The notes: generated from the letters alone by a model not told the origin. 64,000 bases of DNA from Phenylobacterium sp. Root700 (GCF_001429025.1 NZ_LMHT01000015.1:207466-271465), one strand, 5' to 3'. Positions 1 through 9,216 are shown, counted from the stretch's first letter. Made by a program: numbers and translations.

Positions 1-1
1 C

Positions 2-184
2 GAGGACGGCGCCTATCTGCTGATCGAGAACCACTGCCCGATCTGCGCCGCGGCCAGCGCCTGCCAGGGCTTCTGCCGTTCGGAGCTGACCCTGTTCGAG
101 ACCATGCTGGCCCCGGCCCGGGTCGAACGCGCCGAACATATCCTCGCGGGCGCCCGGCGCTGCGCCTATCTGGTGACGCCCTAG
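2..184 (+). CDS. C-terminal end of a cysteine-rich, SufR/COG2345-like transcriptional regulator (partial)
   Basis: Only the last 60 codons are present; the gene begins before the window. The fragment carries a tight cysteine cluster (HCPIC, then AC and FC, spacing C-x2-C-x5-C-x3-C) followed by a helical tail rich in Arg and Glu and a late RRCAY motif. This pattern is typical of the C-terminal cluster-binding half of DeoR/ArsR-like regulators related to SufR, which sense Fe-S cluster status. The N-terminal winged helix that would confirm this is outside the window. Its TAG stop overlaps the TAG stop of the convergent hydrolase gene in a shared CTAG. Confidence 0.6.
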   Translation, partial: EDGAYLLIENHCPICAAASACQGFCRSELTLFETMLAPARVERAEHILAGARRCAYLVTP

Positions 185-1911
185 CCGCGCCCGGGCGCCG
201 GCAGCTGGAACTGCGGCGACCAGTGGGTGGCCGTGCCCGACACCACGTACCAAGTGATGAACAGCGCGCAGATCAGCGCGCCGGGAACGTGGCTGCCGGT
301 CCGCCGATAGGTGAACACCGCGATCAGCCCGACCACCGCCAGCAGCGGCACGAACTGGATGCCGACAATGGTGTTCAGCGGCTCGCTCGGGATGGCCAGC
401 CGGCCGGTGACGAACAGGCTGGCGTACTGCACCGCCAGCAGCACCACGAAGCCCAGGCACATGGCCGCCATCCCCGCCGCGTACTGGACCATCCGCCCCT
501 CCCCCTTCACCGCGAGATTGGCGTGCAGGGCGTGCAGCGCGACCAGGAAGAAGGCCGTCCAGAGCGGCAGATAGGCCAGCGCATAGCCAAGGTGCAGTGC
601 GTCCAACGGCTTCAGGCCCAGGACCCAGAACCGGTAGTCGACATGGAGAAACTGATCGACGATGTGGAGCGAGAGATAGCCCACGCCCGCCACCAACAGC
701 GCGATCGCGGCCGACCGGAGCCAGTCGGTCTTCACGCTCGGCCTGGCGCTCTTCAGCACCAAGCCCAGCAGCAGGGTGAGCACGGCGTTGAGCAGCGCCC
801 AGACCAGCAGCTGATTGGTGATCCACTGCGGGAAAAACGCCATCGGGAGGAACAGCATCCCGAGCTTCATGAACGGGAAGAAGGTGATCGCCGGCAGCGC
901 CGCGGTCAGCACGAAGGCCAACCACCACCGCCCGCCGCGCCGCTCGGCCGCGGGCTCGGCGGGGTGAGCCAGGGCCCGGAACCATGGCGCCGACAGCAGC
1001 AGTTGGAAGGTCGCCAGCATCAAGATCACCAGCCCGGCGAAACCGATCAGCGTGCCGACCTCCTTCCAGATCCAGATCTGCTGGGTGGGCGGCAGGGGAT
1101 TGGCCTCGCCGTCCAGGGTCTTCTGGAACCAGTCGACGGCGGGCGCGACCCCGGCGACCGAGAAATGCTCGGCGGGATGGGTGACCGGCGGCACGTACAG
1201 CACCCGGGCCGATCCGGCGGCGACATCACCATAGACCTGGCCGGGCACGACCGGGCCCGAGGTCCTGAACAAAGCCTGCAGCGCCTTGGATTTCGGGACG
1301 TCGACGCCCTTCTCCACCTGCCACATCAGCTCGGCGAACTCGTCATAGCCGCCGAAGACGATCGCCAGATTGCGCAGGTCGGCCTTGGCGGCCGAGCCGA
1401 ACACCGCCCCGATGGCCGGGGTCGAGCCCTCCAGCACCACCGACTTGTAGCCCGCCGGGTCGGAAGCCGCCGCGCCGACCACCGGGCCGCCGCCCAGGCT
1501 GTGGCCTTCCAGACCGATATTGGCCTTGTCCACCTGGGGCAGGCTTTTGAGGTAACGCAGGGCCGCCGGGCCGCCGAAGTCGTTGGTCCCGACGATGCCG
1601 GTCGAACCGCCGTGCCCCGACATGTCCATCGCCAGGACCACGAAGCCGCGCCGCGCCAGTTCGATGGCGAAGGCCGACTGCATCTCGCGGGTGTTGATAT
1701 AGCCGTGACTGACCAGCACGGCCGGCGCCGGCCTGGCCGCGCTCGCGCCGGGCGGGGTGTAGACCAGCGCCGAGAGGGTGGTCCCCTTGTCACCCGCAAA
1801 CCGCACGTCCTGCACGGTGACGCCGCCGGAGGTCTGAACGACATGGGCCAGCAGCGACCCTGCCAGGATCACCGCCCAGCCGAGCGCGAACGCAAGCCAG
1901 CTCTTCCGCAT
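181..1911 (-). CDS. Alpha/beta hydrolase fused to a multi-pass membrane domain
   Basis: A 576-residue protein. An N-terminal hydrophobic segment (about residues 5-25) acts as signal anchor. An alpha/beta hydrolase domain follows (about 40-270), with an oxyanion-type HGY segment near residue 69 and a nucleophile elbow GHSLGG near residue 137, so a serine hydrolase is likely. The C-terminal half (about 285-570) has seven or eight hydrophobic helices of a kind not usual for a plain hydrolase. Substrate cannot be told from sequence; membrane lipids or an exported ester are reasonable guesses. It is convergent with the upstream regulator fragment and divergent from ptsP. The ATG at 1911 is the only sensible start, since it begins the signal segment. 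Confidence 0.8.
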   Translation of the reverse strand: MRKSWLAFALGWAVILAGSLLAHVVQTSGGVTVQDVRFAGDKGTTLSALVYTPPGASAARPAPAVLVSHGYINTREMQSAFAIELARRGFVVLAMDMSGHGGSTGIVGTNDFGGPAALRYLKSLPQVDKANIGLEGHSLGGGPVVGAAASDPAGYKSVVLEGSTPAIGAVFGSAAKADLRNLAIVFGGYDEFAELMWQVEKGVDVPKSKALQALFRTSGPVVPGQVYGDVAAGSARVLYVPPVTHPAEHFSVAGVAPAVDWFQKTLDGEANPLPPTQQIWIWKEVGTLIGFAGLVILMLATFQLLLSAPWFRALAHPAEPAAERRGGRWWLAFVLTAALPAITFFPFMKLGMLFLPMAFFPQWITNQLLVWALLNAVLTLLLGLVLKSARPSVKTDWLRSAAIALLVAGVGYLSLHIVDQFLHVDYRFWVLGLKPLDALHLGYALAYLPLWTAFFLVALHALHANLAVKGEGRMVQYAAGMAAMCLGFVVLLAVQYASLFVTGRLAIPSEPLNTIVGIQFVPLLAVVGLIAVFTYRRTGSHVPGALICALFITWYVVSGTATHWSPQFQLPAPGRG

Positions 1912-2045
1912 CGCCGCCTCCCCAGACGAACCACGTTATTTCAACACTATGAGGCCATGTTGGGCGCTACGCCAGAGCTTGGCCGACGCGCGCAAATGCG
2001 CAGAAATTGCGCACTTGCGTCAGAAACGCCGGAGGAAATTCCACA

Positions 2046-2141
2046 GTGACGCTCACAAAAACTTGGGGTCGCCTTTTCGTCTCCGTTCCGACGTTCAAAG
2101 CTGCTACGAGGCGGAAAAGGACAGGGAGAGCAACCGACTGA
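2046..2141 (+). CDS. Possible 31-residue leader ORF overlapping the ptsP start
   Basis: A GTG at 2046 lies about 12 bases after a good Shine-Dalgarno (GGAGG near 2029). The frame runs 31 codons to a TGA whose last base is the first base of the ptsP ATG (TGATG, 2139-2143). That arrangement is a typical translational-coupling junction. The encoded peptide is basic at its C-terminus and matches nothing I recognise. It may be a regulatory leader or chance. Its codon usage cannot be judged at this length. Confidence 0.3.
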   Translation: MTLTKTWGRLFVSVPTFKAATRRKRTGRATD

Positions 2142-4399
2142 TGGCCATGCAGGGTGTCGCCATTCGGGGACAACGCAGTCTGCTTCGGCAGATTCGTGAG
2201 GCGCTTGCTTCAGGCGGGCCGGCGCAAACGCGCCTGGACAGCGTAGTGCGCATCATCGCCCGCTCGATGGTCGCCGAAGTCTGCTCGCTCTACATGCTCC
2301 GGGAACGCGGCGACATGGAGCTGTTCGCCACCGAAGGTCTGGATCCCGACGCCGTCCACGTCACCCGGATGAAGCCGGGCGAAGGCCTGGTCGGCGAGAT
2401 CATGCGCCTGGGCCGGCCGCTGAACCTGTCGGACGCGCCGAACCACCCGGCCTTCTCCTACCGCCCCGAAACCGGCGAAGATCCCTTCCACGCCTTCATG
2501 GGCGTGCCGCTGCTGCGCGGCGGCCGCGCCATCGGCGTGCTGGTGGTCCAGAACCGCACCGAGCGCGGCTATACCGACGACGAGGTCGAGGACCTGCAGA
2601 TCGTCGCCATGGTGCTGGCCGAGATGGTCGCCGGCAGCGAGCTGGAAGGCGAACTCAAGGGCGTCGAGATCGCGCCCCACCGGCCCGAGCGGCTGATCGG
2701 CTCGAAGTTCGCCGACGGCCTGGCCCTCGGCGTCGCCGTCCTGCACGAGCCGCCGGTCGCCCCCTCTCAGCTGCTGGCCGAGGACGTCGTCGCCGAAGAG
2801 GCCAAGCTCAAGACCGCCATCCAGGGACTCCAGGCCCAGATCGACGAGATGCTGGAGGGCCAGCACGGCCTGGTCGACGCCTCCTACGAGGTGCTCGACA
2901 CCTATCGGATGTTCGCCCACGACCGCGGCTGGAACCGGTCGCTGGAGGACGCCGTCCGCAACGGCCTGACCGCCGAGGCGGCGGTCGAACGGGTTCGCTC
3001 CGAACACCGCGCCCGCCTGGGCCAGGCCCGCGATCCCTACCTGCGCGAGCGGCTGCACGACTTCGAGGACCTGGCCGACCGGCTGCTGCGTCACCTCTCC
3101 GGCGACGGGCACGTGGCGCGCGAACTGCCGCAGAACGCCATCCTGATCGCCCGCAACCTCGGCCCCGCCGACCTGCTGGAATACGACCGCACCAAGCTGG
3201 CCGGCCTGCTGCTGGAAGAAGGCTCTTCGGCCAGCCACGCGGCCATCGTCGCCCGCGCCCTGGACATCCCCTGCGTCGGCCGCCTGCCTGGCCTGCGCGA
3301 CCGGGTGTCGGAAGGCGACCCCGTGATCGTCGACGCCGAGACCGGCGAAGCCTATCTGCGCCCGCGCCCCGACGTGGTGAAGGCGCTGCAGGCCCGGCTG
3401 GAAGTCCGCCTCCAGCGCCGCGCCGAGTTCGCCAAGCTGCGCGACACGCCCGCCTTCACTCGCGACGGCGCCAAGATCACCCTGCTGATGAACGCCGGCC
3501 TCGACGTCGATCTCGACATCCTGGGCGAGACCGGAGCCGAGGGCATCGGCCTGTTCCGCACCGAGTTCCAGTTCATGGTCGCCGAGGAGATGCCGCGCTT
3601 CAACGCCCAGGCTGCGCTCTATGGCCGGGTGATGGACGCCGCCGGCGACCGGCCCGTCACCTTCCGCACGCTCGATCTCGGCGGCGACAAGGTGCTGCCC
3701 TACATGGAGGCCGAGCGCGAGGAGAACCCCGCCCTCGGCTGGCGCGCCATCCGCATGGGCCTGGACCGCCCGGCCCTGCTGCGCCTGCAACTGCGCGCCC
3801 TGATCGCCGCGGCTCGCGGGCGGGCGCTGCGCATCATGTTTCCGCTGGTGGCCAGCGTGGACGAGTTCCGCGCCGCCCGCGCCCTGGTCGACCACGAGGT
3901 CGCCTGGGCCCAGCGCCGCGGACGCCCCGCCCCCTCGCGCCTCGACGTCGGCGCGATGATCGAGGCGCCGTCGCTGATCTGGCACCTGGACGCCCTGCTG
4001 CCGATGACCGACTTCGTCAGCGTCGGCACCAACGACCTGATGCAGTACCTGTTCGCCGCCGACCGGGGAAACCCGCGCGTGGCCGACCGTTACGACTTCC
4101 TGTCGCCTCCGGCCCTGCGGGCGTTGGAGACGATCCAGAAGGCCTGCGAGGAATCCGGAACGCCGGTCTCGGTCTGCGGCGAGATGGCCGGCAGACCGCT
4201 GGAGGCCTTCGTCCTGGTGGCGCTGGGCTTCGACCGCCTGTCCATGCCGCCGGCCGGCGTCGGGCCGGTCAAGCAGATGGTGCTGTCCTGCGATCGCGAG
4301 GCGGCTCGGCGCGGGGTTCAGACCCTGATCCGCGGCTCGGCGGGAACAATCCGCAACGAGATCGAGACGCTCGCGCGCAAATTGTATCTGGCGATCTAG
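2141..4399 (+). CDS. ptsP: Phosphoenolpyruvate-protein phosphotransferase PtsP (enzyme I-Ntr)
   Basis: A 752-residue enzyme I of the nitrogen PTS. It autophosphorylates from PEP and passes phosphate to NPr and EIIA-Ntr; the family senses glutamine through the GAF domain and in Caulobacter relatives influences (p)ppGpp levels. An N-terminal GAF domain (about residues 20-160) is followed by the enzyme I N-domain, the phosphohistidine swivel domain with active-site His366 (SASHAAIVAR), and the PEP-binding TIM barrel with catalytic Cys679 (SVCGEMAG). The reading frame stays open upstream to 1949, but the ATG at 2141 gives the length and N-terminus normal for the family and is preceded by GGGAG. 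It stands alone, with a possible leader ORF just upstream. It acts in the cytoplasm. Confidence 0.93.
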   Translation: MAMQGVAIRGQRSLLRQIREALASGGPAQTRLDSVVRIIARSMVAEVCSLYMLRERGDMELFATEGLDPDAVHVTRMKPGEGLVGEIMRLGRPLNLSDAPNHPAFSYRPETGEDPFHAFMGVPLLRGGRAIGVLVVQNRTERGYTDDEVEDLQIVAMVLAEMVAGSELEGELKGVEIAPHRPERLIGSKFADGLALGVAVLHEPPVAPSQLLAEDVVAEEAKLKTAIQGLQAQIDEMLEGQHGLVDASYEVLDTYRMFAHDRGWNRSLEDAVRNGLTAEAAVERVRSEHRARLGQARDPYLRERLHDFEDLADRLLRHLSGDGHVARELPQNAILIARNLGPADLLEYDRTKLAGLLLEEGSSASHAAIVARALDIPCVGRLPGLRDRVSEGDPVIVDAETGEAYLRPRPDVVKALQARLEVRLQRRAEFAKLRDTPAFTRDGAKITLLMNAGLDVDLDILGETGAEGIGLFRTEFQFMVAEEMPRFNAQAALYGRVMDAAGDRPVTFRTLDLGGDKVLPYMEAEREENPALGWRAIRMGLDRPALLRLQLRALIAAARGRALRIMFPLVASVDEFRAARALVDHEVAWAQRRGRPAPSRLDVGAMIEAPSLIWHLDALLPMTDFVSVGTNDLMQYLFAADRGNPRVADRYDFLSPPALRALETIQKACEESGTPVSVCGEMAGRPLEAFVLVALGFDRLSMPPAGVGPVKQMVLSCDREAARRGVQTLIRGSAGTIRNEIETLARKLYLAI

Positions 4400-4566
4400 A
4401 ATTCGCGCTGCGAAGGACCAGGGCCACGCGGCCCGCGTCTGATTAACGCATTGAATTCCGACGCCTAGAATGATATTTACAATGGAATATTAAGACCTAG
4501 ACAGTAACGTTGGCGGCACGTGGTTTCGCCTTTAGATCGTAGCTTTAACAGGGGTGCCAGGTAGCC

Positions 4567-5565
4567 ATGCCGCTTGATACTGGCGGGGTTACAAATCTGC
4601 ATTTGAGGATGGACGGTGATCGCGAAGCGAACCGTCAAAACGCCCTCACGCCTAACCTGGATGCGGGCCCCGATATTGGCGCGGCTCTGAAAGCCGCCCG
4701 CGAGTTGCGCGGTCTGAACCTGCAAGATCTCGCCGACAACACGCGAATCCGCCGCAGTTACCTGGCGGCGATCGAAGAAATGCGGCTGGACGAGCTGCCG
4801 TCGCGCCCCTTCACCATCGGTTATATTCGCGCCTACGCCGTCGCGCTCGGCCTGGACGGCGAGGCCGCCGTCGAACGCTTCCGTCGCGAAGAGCCGCTGA
4901 CCGACAACGCCCTGCGCGCGCCGATCGGCGTCAGCGAGAGCAAAGATCCCCGCCTGACCCTGATCGTCGGCGCCGGAATACTGGTGGTTGCGGCCATCAT
5001 CCTTTGGAACATCGCGCAGCGCGCGATGAGCGAGGACGCTCCGCCACCCCACCGCGCGCCTGAATCAGCCTTGGCCAAGGCCAAGCTGGGCGCCCCGGCT
5101 GGTCCGGTGTCGCTCGGCGCGCCGCTGCCCGCGCCGGTCGAGTCGACGACGCCGGCCCCTTACGAAACCCCCGGCCTGGCGGCCGCGACCGCCGCCGACG
5201 GATCGTCCGACGCCGTGCTGGCCGCCAAGAAGCTGGCCGCGGCCAACCCGGTCACCGGCCCCGTGGAACCCACCCGGCCGCTGCCGCCGACCTTCATCCA
5301 AAAGGGCGCCATCTACGGCGCCGCGCCCCAATCCTCGGTCGTCACCTTGCAGGCTCTCAAGGGCAGCTCGCTGATCGTGCGCGGCAATGGCGGCGTGGTC
5401 TATTTCGCCCGGCAGCTGGCGGCGGGCGAAGCCTATCGGGTGCCGAACTTCGCCGGCCTGACCATCGACTCCACCGACGACCACGCGTTCCAGGTCTTCG
5501 TCGGCGGCCAGTCCAAGGGCCTGCTGCCCTCCCCCACCATCTCGGCGTCGAAGCTCACGGGCTGA
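4567..5565 (+). CDS. rodZ: RodZ-like helix-turn-helix membrane protein (DUF4115 type)
   Basis: 332 residues with the RodZ layout: a cytoplasmic Cro/C1-type helix-turn-helix (about residues 35-105, DLADNTRIRRSYLAAIEE), one transmembrane helix (about 129-149), a Pro/Ala-rich periplasmic linker and a C-terminal beta domain of the DUF4115 kind (about 245-320). RodZ links MreB filaments to the elongasome for rod shape. Position supports the call: rodZ lies beside ispG in many proteobacteria, and here only one gene separates them. The ATG at 4567 has AGG at suitable spacing; an in-frame ATG at 4609 is possible. Some annotations would call it just a helix-turn-helix protein. Confidence 0.75.
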   Translation: MPLDTGGVTNLHLRMDGDREANRQNALTPNLDAGPDIGAALKAARELRGLNLQDLADNTRIRRSYLAAIEEMRLDELPSRPFTIGYIRAYAVALGLDGEAAVERFRREEPLTDNALRAPIGVSESKDPRLTLIVGAGILVVAAIILWNIAQRAMSEDAPPPHRAPESALAKAKLGAPAGPVSLGAPLPAPVESTTPAPYETPGLAAATAADGSSDAVLAAKKLAAANPVTGPVEPTRPLPPTFIQKGAIYGAAPQSSVVTLQALKGSSLIVRGNGGVVYFARQLAAGEAYRVPNFAGLTIDSTDDHAFQVFVGGQSKGLLPSPTISASKLTG

Positions 5566-5637
5566 CCGCCCCGTGCGGTTGTCTTGCCCGCCCCCAGCGG
5601 CGAAGCTGCCTCCCAGTACAGTTGGGAGGCCAGAATC

Positions 5638-6426
5638 ATGAGCGCGGGCAAAGACGGTATCGACCGGGAACTGGCCAACGCCGCCCAAGTCGCCTCCCCC
5701 TCCTATCGCCTGGCCGCTCTCGACCCCGACTTCCTGCTGGGCGATTCCATGCGCGGCGTCCGCTTCCTGCTGGAATTCTCCAAGGCCGACGAAGCCCTGC
5801 GCGCCTGGGGCGTGCGTTCGACCATCGTGGTGTTCGGCAGCGCCCGGGTCGGCGAGAACGGGAACGAGCGCCACGCCCGCTGGTACGCCGGGGCGCGTGA
5901 GTTCGGGCGCATCGCCTCGGAACGCGGCGGCGCGATCCTCAGCGGCGCCAAGCCCCGCGACAACGTGATCGCCACCGGCGGCGGGCCCGGCATCATGGAG
6001 GCGGCCAACCGTGGCGCGTCCGAGGCCGGAGCCCCCTCCATCGGCTTCAACATCACCCTGCCGCACGAGCAGTTCCCCAACCCCTATTCGACGCCGGAGC
6101 TGACCTTCCGCTTCCACTATTTCGGCATGCGCAAGATGCACCTGGCGATGCGCGCCAACGCCCTGGTGGTGTTCCCCGGCGGCTTTGGCACCCTGGACGA
6201 GCTGTTCGAGATCCTAACCCTGCGCCAGGCCGGCAAGGCGCCGCCGATTCCGGTCGTGCTGTTCGACGAGACCTATTGGCGCTCGGTGATCAATTTCGAC
6301 ACCCTGGTCGCCGAAGGCATGATCAACCCCGGCGACCTCGACCTCTTCCAGTTCGCCGAGAACGCCGAGGCGGTCTGGGAGGCGCTGCTGGCCGGCGGGC
6401 TCAAGCCCGGCGAGGACATCACCTAG
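5638..6426 (+). CDS. LOG-family (TIGR00730) nucleoside-monophosphate phosphoribohydrolase-like protein
   Basis: 262 residues with the Rossmann-type LOG fold. The signature PGGFGTLDELFE lies near residue 180, and an earlier GGGPGIMEAANRG motif near residue 115 completes the nucleotide-binding and catalytic pair. Members release the base from nucleoside 5'-monophosphates; the plant and some bacterial enzymes activate cytokinins, but in most free-living bacteria the role is unknown. Older databases name the family lysine decarboxylase, which is a misnomer. The ATG at 5638 is chosen because GGGAGG sits 8-10 bases upstream; the frame is open further up without a good start. It is co-directional with rodZ and ispG. 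Confidence 0.85.
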   Translation: MSAGKDGIDRELANAAQVASPSYRLAALDPDFLLGDSMRGVRFLLEFSKADEALRAWGVRSTIVVFGSARVGENGNERHARWYAGAREFGRIASERGGAILSGAKPRDNVIATGGGPGIMEAANRGASEAGAPSIGFNITLPHEQFPNPYSTPELTFRFHYFGMRKMHLAMRANALVVFPGGFGTLDELFEILTLRQAGKAPPIPVVLFDETYWRSVINFDTLVAEGMINPGDLDLFQFAENAEAVWEALLAGGLKPGEDIT

Positions 6427-6477
6427 GGCGAACGGCCCCCTCGCGTTTTGCCGCGAGAGGCCCTATTTTCTCAGGCT

Positions 6478-7620
6478 ATGAGCGTCCAAGATCATACCCA
6501 CCTCCGCCCCTGGCGCGCCATCGACCGGCGAACCTCGCGCAAGATCCGCGTCGGCAATGTGGAGGTCGGCGGCGACGCCCCGATCACGGTCCAGTCGATG
6601 ACCAACACGCTGACGGCCGACGCCGCGGCGACCATCGACCAGATCCGCCAACTGGAAGAGGCCGGCGCCGACATCGTGCGGGTCTCTTGCCCCGACGAGG
6701 ACTCCACCGCCGCGTTCAAGACCATCGCCCGGGAGTCCAAGGTCCCGCTCGTGGCGGACATCCACTTCCACTACAAGCGCGGCATCGAGGCGGCCAAGGC
6801 CGGCGCGGCCTGCCTGCGGATCAATCCGGGCAATATCGGCCGGCCCGACCGGGTGCGTGAAGTGATCCAGGCCGCCCGCGACTACGGCTGCTCGATGCGG
6901 ATCGGCGTCAACGCCGGCAGCCTCGAACCCCACCTGCTGGAAAAGTACGGCGAGCCCTGCCCCGCCGCCATGGTCGAGAGCGCGCTCGATCACGCCCGCA
7001 TCCTCCAAGACAACGACTTCCACGAGTTCAAGATCAGCGTGAAGGCCTCCGACGTCTTCATGACCGTGGCCGCCTATCAGCAGCTGGCCGAGGCCATCGA
7101 TTGCCCGCTGCATGTGGGCGTCACCGAGGCCGGCGCCCTGCGCAACGGCACGGTGAAGTCGGCGATCGGCATGGGCTCGCTGCTCTGGGCCGGGATCGGC
7201 GACACCATCCGGGTCAGCCTGGCGGCCGATCCGGTCGAGGAGATCAAGGTCGGCTTCGATATCCTGAAGTCGCTGGGTCTGCGCCATCGCGGCGTGAACA
7301 TCATCGCCTGCCCCTCCTGCGCGCGGCAGGGCTTCAATGTCATCCAGACCGTGGAGACCTTGGAAGCCCGGCTGGCGCACATCTCCATGCCCATGAGCCT
7401 GTCGATCATCGGCTGCGTCGTGAACGGCCCGGGCGAAGCGCTGATGACCGATGTCGGCTTCACCGGCGGCGGCAAGGGCGCGGGCATGGTCTATCTGGCC
7501 GGCAAGGCCCATCACAAGATGGACAACGAGCGCATGGTCGAGCACATCGTCGAACTGGTCGAGGCCAAGGCGGCCGAACTTGCCAAGGCCGAGAACGCGA
7601 CCCTGGCGGCGGCGGAATAA
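6478..7620 (+). CDS. ispG: 4-hydroxy-3-methylbut-2-enyl diphosphate synthase IspG
   Basis: 380 residues. IspG is the [4Fe-4S] enzyme of the MEP pathway that converts 2-C-methylerythritol 2,4-cyclodiphosphate to HMBPP, the penultimate step of isoprenoid precursor synthesis. The N-terminal TIM-barrel domain begins with the conserved [12 protein letters not shown] and [10 protein letters not shown] segments. The C-terminal cluster domain has CPSCARQG and [10 protein letters not shown], giving the three Cys and one Glu ligands. The ATG at 6478 matches the family N-terminus. Length is normal for the short bacterial form. It lies 51 bases after the LOG gene and is likely cotranscribed with it. Confidence 0.96.
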   Translation: MSVQDHTHLRPWRAIDRRTSRKIRVGNVEVGGDAPITVQSMTNTLTADAAATIDQIRQLEEAGADIVRVSCPDEDSTAAFKTIARESKVPLVADIHFHYKRGIEAAKAGAACLRINPGNIGRPDRVREVIQAARDYGCSMRIGVNAGSLEPHLLEKYGEPCPAAMVESALDHARILQDNDFHEFKISVKASDVFMTVAAYQQLAEAIDCPLHVGVTEAGALRNGTVKSAIGMGSLLWAGIGDTIRVSLAADPVEEIKVGFDILKSLGLRHRGVNIIACPSCARQGFNVIQTVETLEARLAHISMPMSLSIIGCVVNGPGEALMTDVGFTGGGKGAGMVYLAGKAHHKMDNERMVEHIVELVEAKAAELAKAENATLAAAE

Positions 7621-7709
7621 TTCTCCCGTCGCGCGAACGGCGGTTCACCGACTGTTACCCTCAGACGAATTAACCTAGGCCTCGGCCATCCTTCCCCCGA
7701 GGTGTTGTC

Positions 7710-8192
7710 GTGACCACGCTCCCCCCGTCGACTGACAATCGTCGCGCCATCGTGCGCATCGTCGGATACGAAATCGTGCGCATCGCGACCTCGATGGCCC
7801 GGATGCACGATGACGACATCATCGAGTACGTGATCTTCACGGCGATCTGGGTGCTCAACACCCAGCACCTGATCACCGACAAGCGATACGCTCAGCTGAA
7901 GAGCATCCCGCCAGACACCGCCAGGCGCCCGGTCACCATGGACGAACTGCGCCGCACCACGCCGATGCCGGACCACATCCTGGTCTCCTATGTCGAGCAG
8001 CTGGTCGAGAAGGGGATTGTCGAGCGTACCCCCCGCGGACTGGTGGTCCCCACCGCGGTCTTCACCCAGCCTGAAATGCTGGACGGCACCAACGAGCTGT
8101 ACGGCCGCATGATGGCCATGGTCTCAACCATGCGCGGCGCGGGCTTCAGTTTCGGCGAGGAGCCTGAGCACCTCGCCCACGGGACGCATTGA
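7710..8192 (+). CDS. Conserved hypothetical protein, first of a tandem paralogous pair
   Basis: 160 residues from a GTG start at 7710. I do not recognise the family. It shares with the next gene a run of conserved blocks: TDNRRA near the N-terminus, an FTxIWxxNxxHLI block, RYAxLxxIxPD, a helix-rich middle, then ERxPxGLxxPxAVFTxPEMxD and a GFxxGEEP tail. The segment VEKGIVERTPRGLVVPTAVF looks like the recognition helix and wing of a winged-helix domain, so a DNA-binding or regulatory role is possible but unproven. There is no signal peptide or membrane segment. It is separated from its twin by 9 bases, so the two are surely cotranscribed. Confidence 0.7.
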   Translation: MTTLPPSTDNRRAIVRIVGYEIVRIATSMARMHDDDIIEYVIFTAIWVLNTQHLITDKRYAQLKSIPPDTARRPVTMDELRRTTPMPDHILVSYVEQLVEKGIVERTPRGLVVPTAVFTQPEMLDGTNELYGRMMAMVSTMRGAGFSFGEEPEHLAHGTH

Positions 8193-8201
8193 GGACCATC
8201 T

Positions 8202-8672
8202 GTGAGTAGCCCGCCGCCTCCTGGAACCGACAACCGCCGCGCCGTGCTCCGCGCCGTCGTCTTTGAAGTGCTCAAGGCGCAGCGCTCGCTCGCAAAGCTG
8301 CACAATGGCGACATGTTCGCCCTGATGGTCTTCACCACCATCTGGAGCGCCAACGGCGAGCATCTGATCGGCGATCCCCGCTATGCCGGCCTGCGCGACA
8401 TCGCCCCCGACAGCACCATCACCCCGATCACCGACGACCAGTTGCAACGCGCCCTGGGCGCGCCGCGCGACATGGTCGATCGCTACGTGAAGGCGTTCCT
8501 CGAGGATGGCTGGATCGAACGCGTTCCCGGCGGCCTCGCCGCCCCGAGAGCGGTGTTCACCTCGCCCGAGATGATGGACGCGGCTAACGAGGTCTATGAC
8601 CGCATCATCGGCCTGGTCAGCGCCCTGCGCTTGGTCGGCTTTGGCCTAGGCGAAGAGCCGACGCCGTCCTGA
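8202..8672 (+). CDS. Conserved hypothetical protein, second of a tandem paralogous pair
   Basis: 156 residues from a GTG at 8202, nine bases after the stop of its paralogue. It keeps all the shared blocks (TDNRRA, FTTIWSANGEHLIGDPRYAGL, AVFTSPEMMDAANEVYDRI, GFGLGEEP) but differs freely between them, so the duplication is old. As in its partner, a wing-like ERVPGGLAAPRAVF follows a predicted helix. Two divergent copies held in an operon suggest a heterodimer or two related sensors. No function can be assigned from the sequence. Confidence 0.7.
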   Translation: MSSPPPPGTDNRRAVLRAVVFEVLKAQRSLAKLHNGDMFALMVFTTIWSANGEHLIGDPRYAGLRDIAPDSTITPITDDQLQRALGAPRDMVDRYVKAFLEDGWIERVPGGLAAPRAVFTSPEMMDAANEVYDRIIGLVSALRLVGFGLGEEPTPS

Positions 8673-8787
8673 GGGGCCGACCGCCTCGATTTCAAATTGA
8701 ACTTTGTCAAAGATGACGCCCCCGTCACCTCTTGCGTCCTTCGCATACCCTTGGTTAGGTGCGCATCCAAAACCAGGGAGAAACACG

Positions 8788-9081
8788 ATGTCCGCAGACG
8801 GCAACTGGAAGATCACCATTCAATCGCCGATGGGCGCTCAAGAGGTCGAGGCTTCGATCACCACCAGCGGCGACACCTTCACCGGCACGACCAGCGGCCG
8901 GATGGGCGAGCAAACCATCGAGGGTAAGGTCGCCGGCGACACCCTGACCTGGTCGAGCGCGATCAGCCAACCGATGCCGATGACGCTGGAGTTCTCCGCC
9001 ACCGTGGCCGGCGACGCCATGACCGGCAACGTGAAGCTGGGCGCCTTCGGCAACGCCCCGCTGACCGGCGTTCGCGTCTAA
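8788..9081 (+). CDS. Small beta-rich hypothetical protein
   Basis: 97 residues, starting at an ATG with GGGAG nine bases upstream. The sequence alternates short polar and hydrophobic stretches with many Gly and Thr (GDTFTGTTSGRMG, VAGDTLTWSS, VAGDAMTGNVKLG), indicating a small beta-barrel or sandwich with two or three similar strand pairs. No signal peptide, so cytoplasmic. Proteins like this occur alone in Caulobacter relatives with no known role. A strong terminator follows, so it is the end of its transcript and probably a single-gene unit. Confidence 0.7.
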   Translation: MSADGNWKITIQSPMGAQEVEASITTSGDTFTGTTSGRMGEQTIEGKVAGDTLTWSSAISQPMPMTLEFSATVAGDAMTGNVKLGAFGNAPLTGVRV

Positions 9082-9107
9082 GATACCTCGCGAAAGCGAT
9101 GATGAAG

Positions 9108-9136
9108 GGCCCCCTCCTCGCGGAGGGGGCCTTTTT
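9108..9136 (+). terminator. Rho-independent terminator
   Basis: A perfect 10-bp stem (GGCCCCCTCC with GGAGGGGGCC) closes a TCGC loop and is followed by five T. It ends the transcript of the small beta-rich protein and insulates prfA. Confidence 0.92.
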
Positions 9137-9216
9137 CGTTGCGCGTCTGGGCGTTTGGCAACGGCGCTCGGGACCGCTAGAGAGGCGTCCCCACATTCAC
9201 CCGTGACTGGAATACC

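Noticed and set aside
223..2049. A 608-codon open frame antisense to the membrane-fused hydrolase
   Set aside because: It is very rich in Gln, Arg, His and Gly, the signature of a shadow frame, and covers a real gene with signal, catalytic and membrane features.
4400..4566. CtrA binding site (TTAA-N7-TTAA) before rodZ
   Set aside because: Near 4443 there is TTAA-N7-AATT, with only one correct half, which is too weak to claim.
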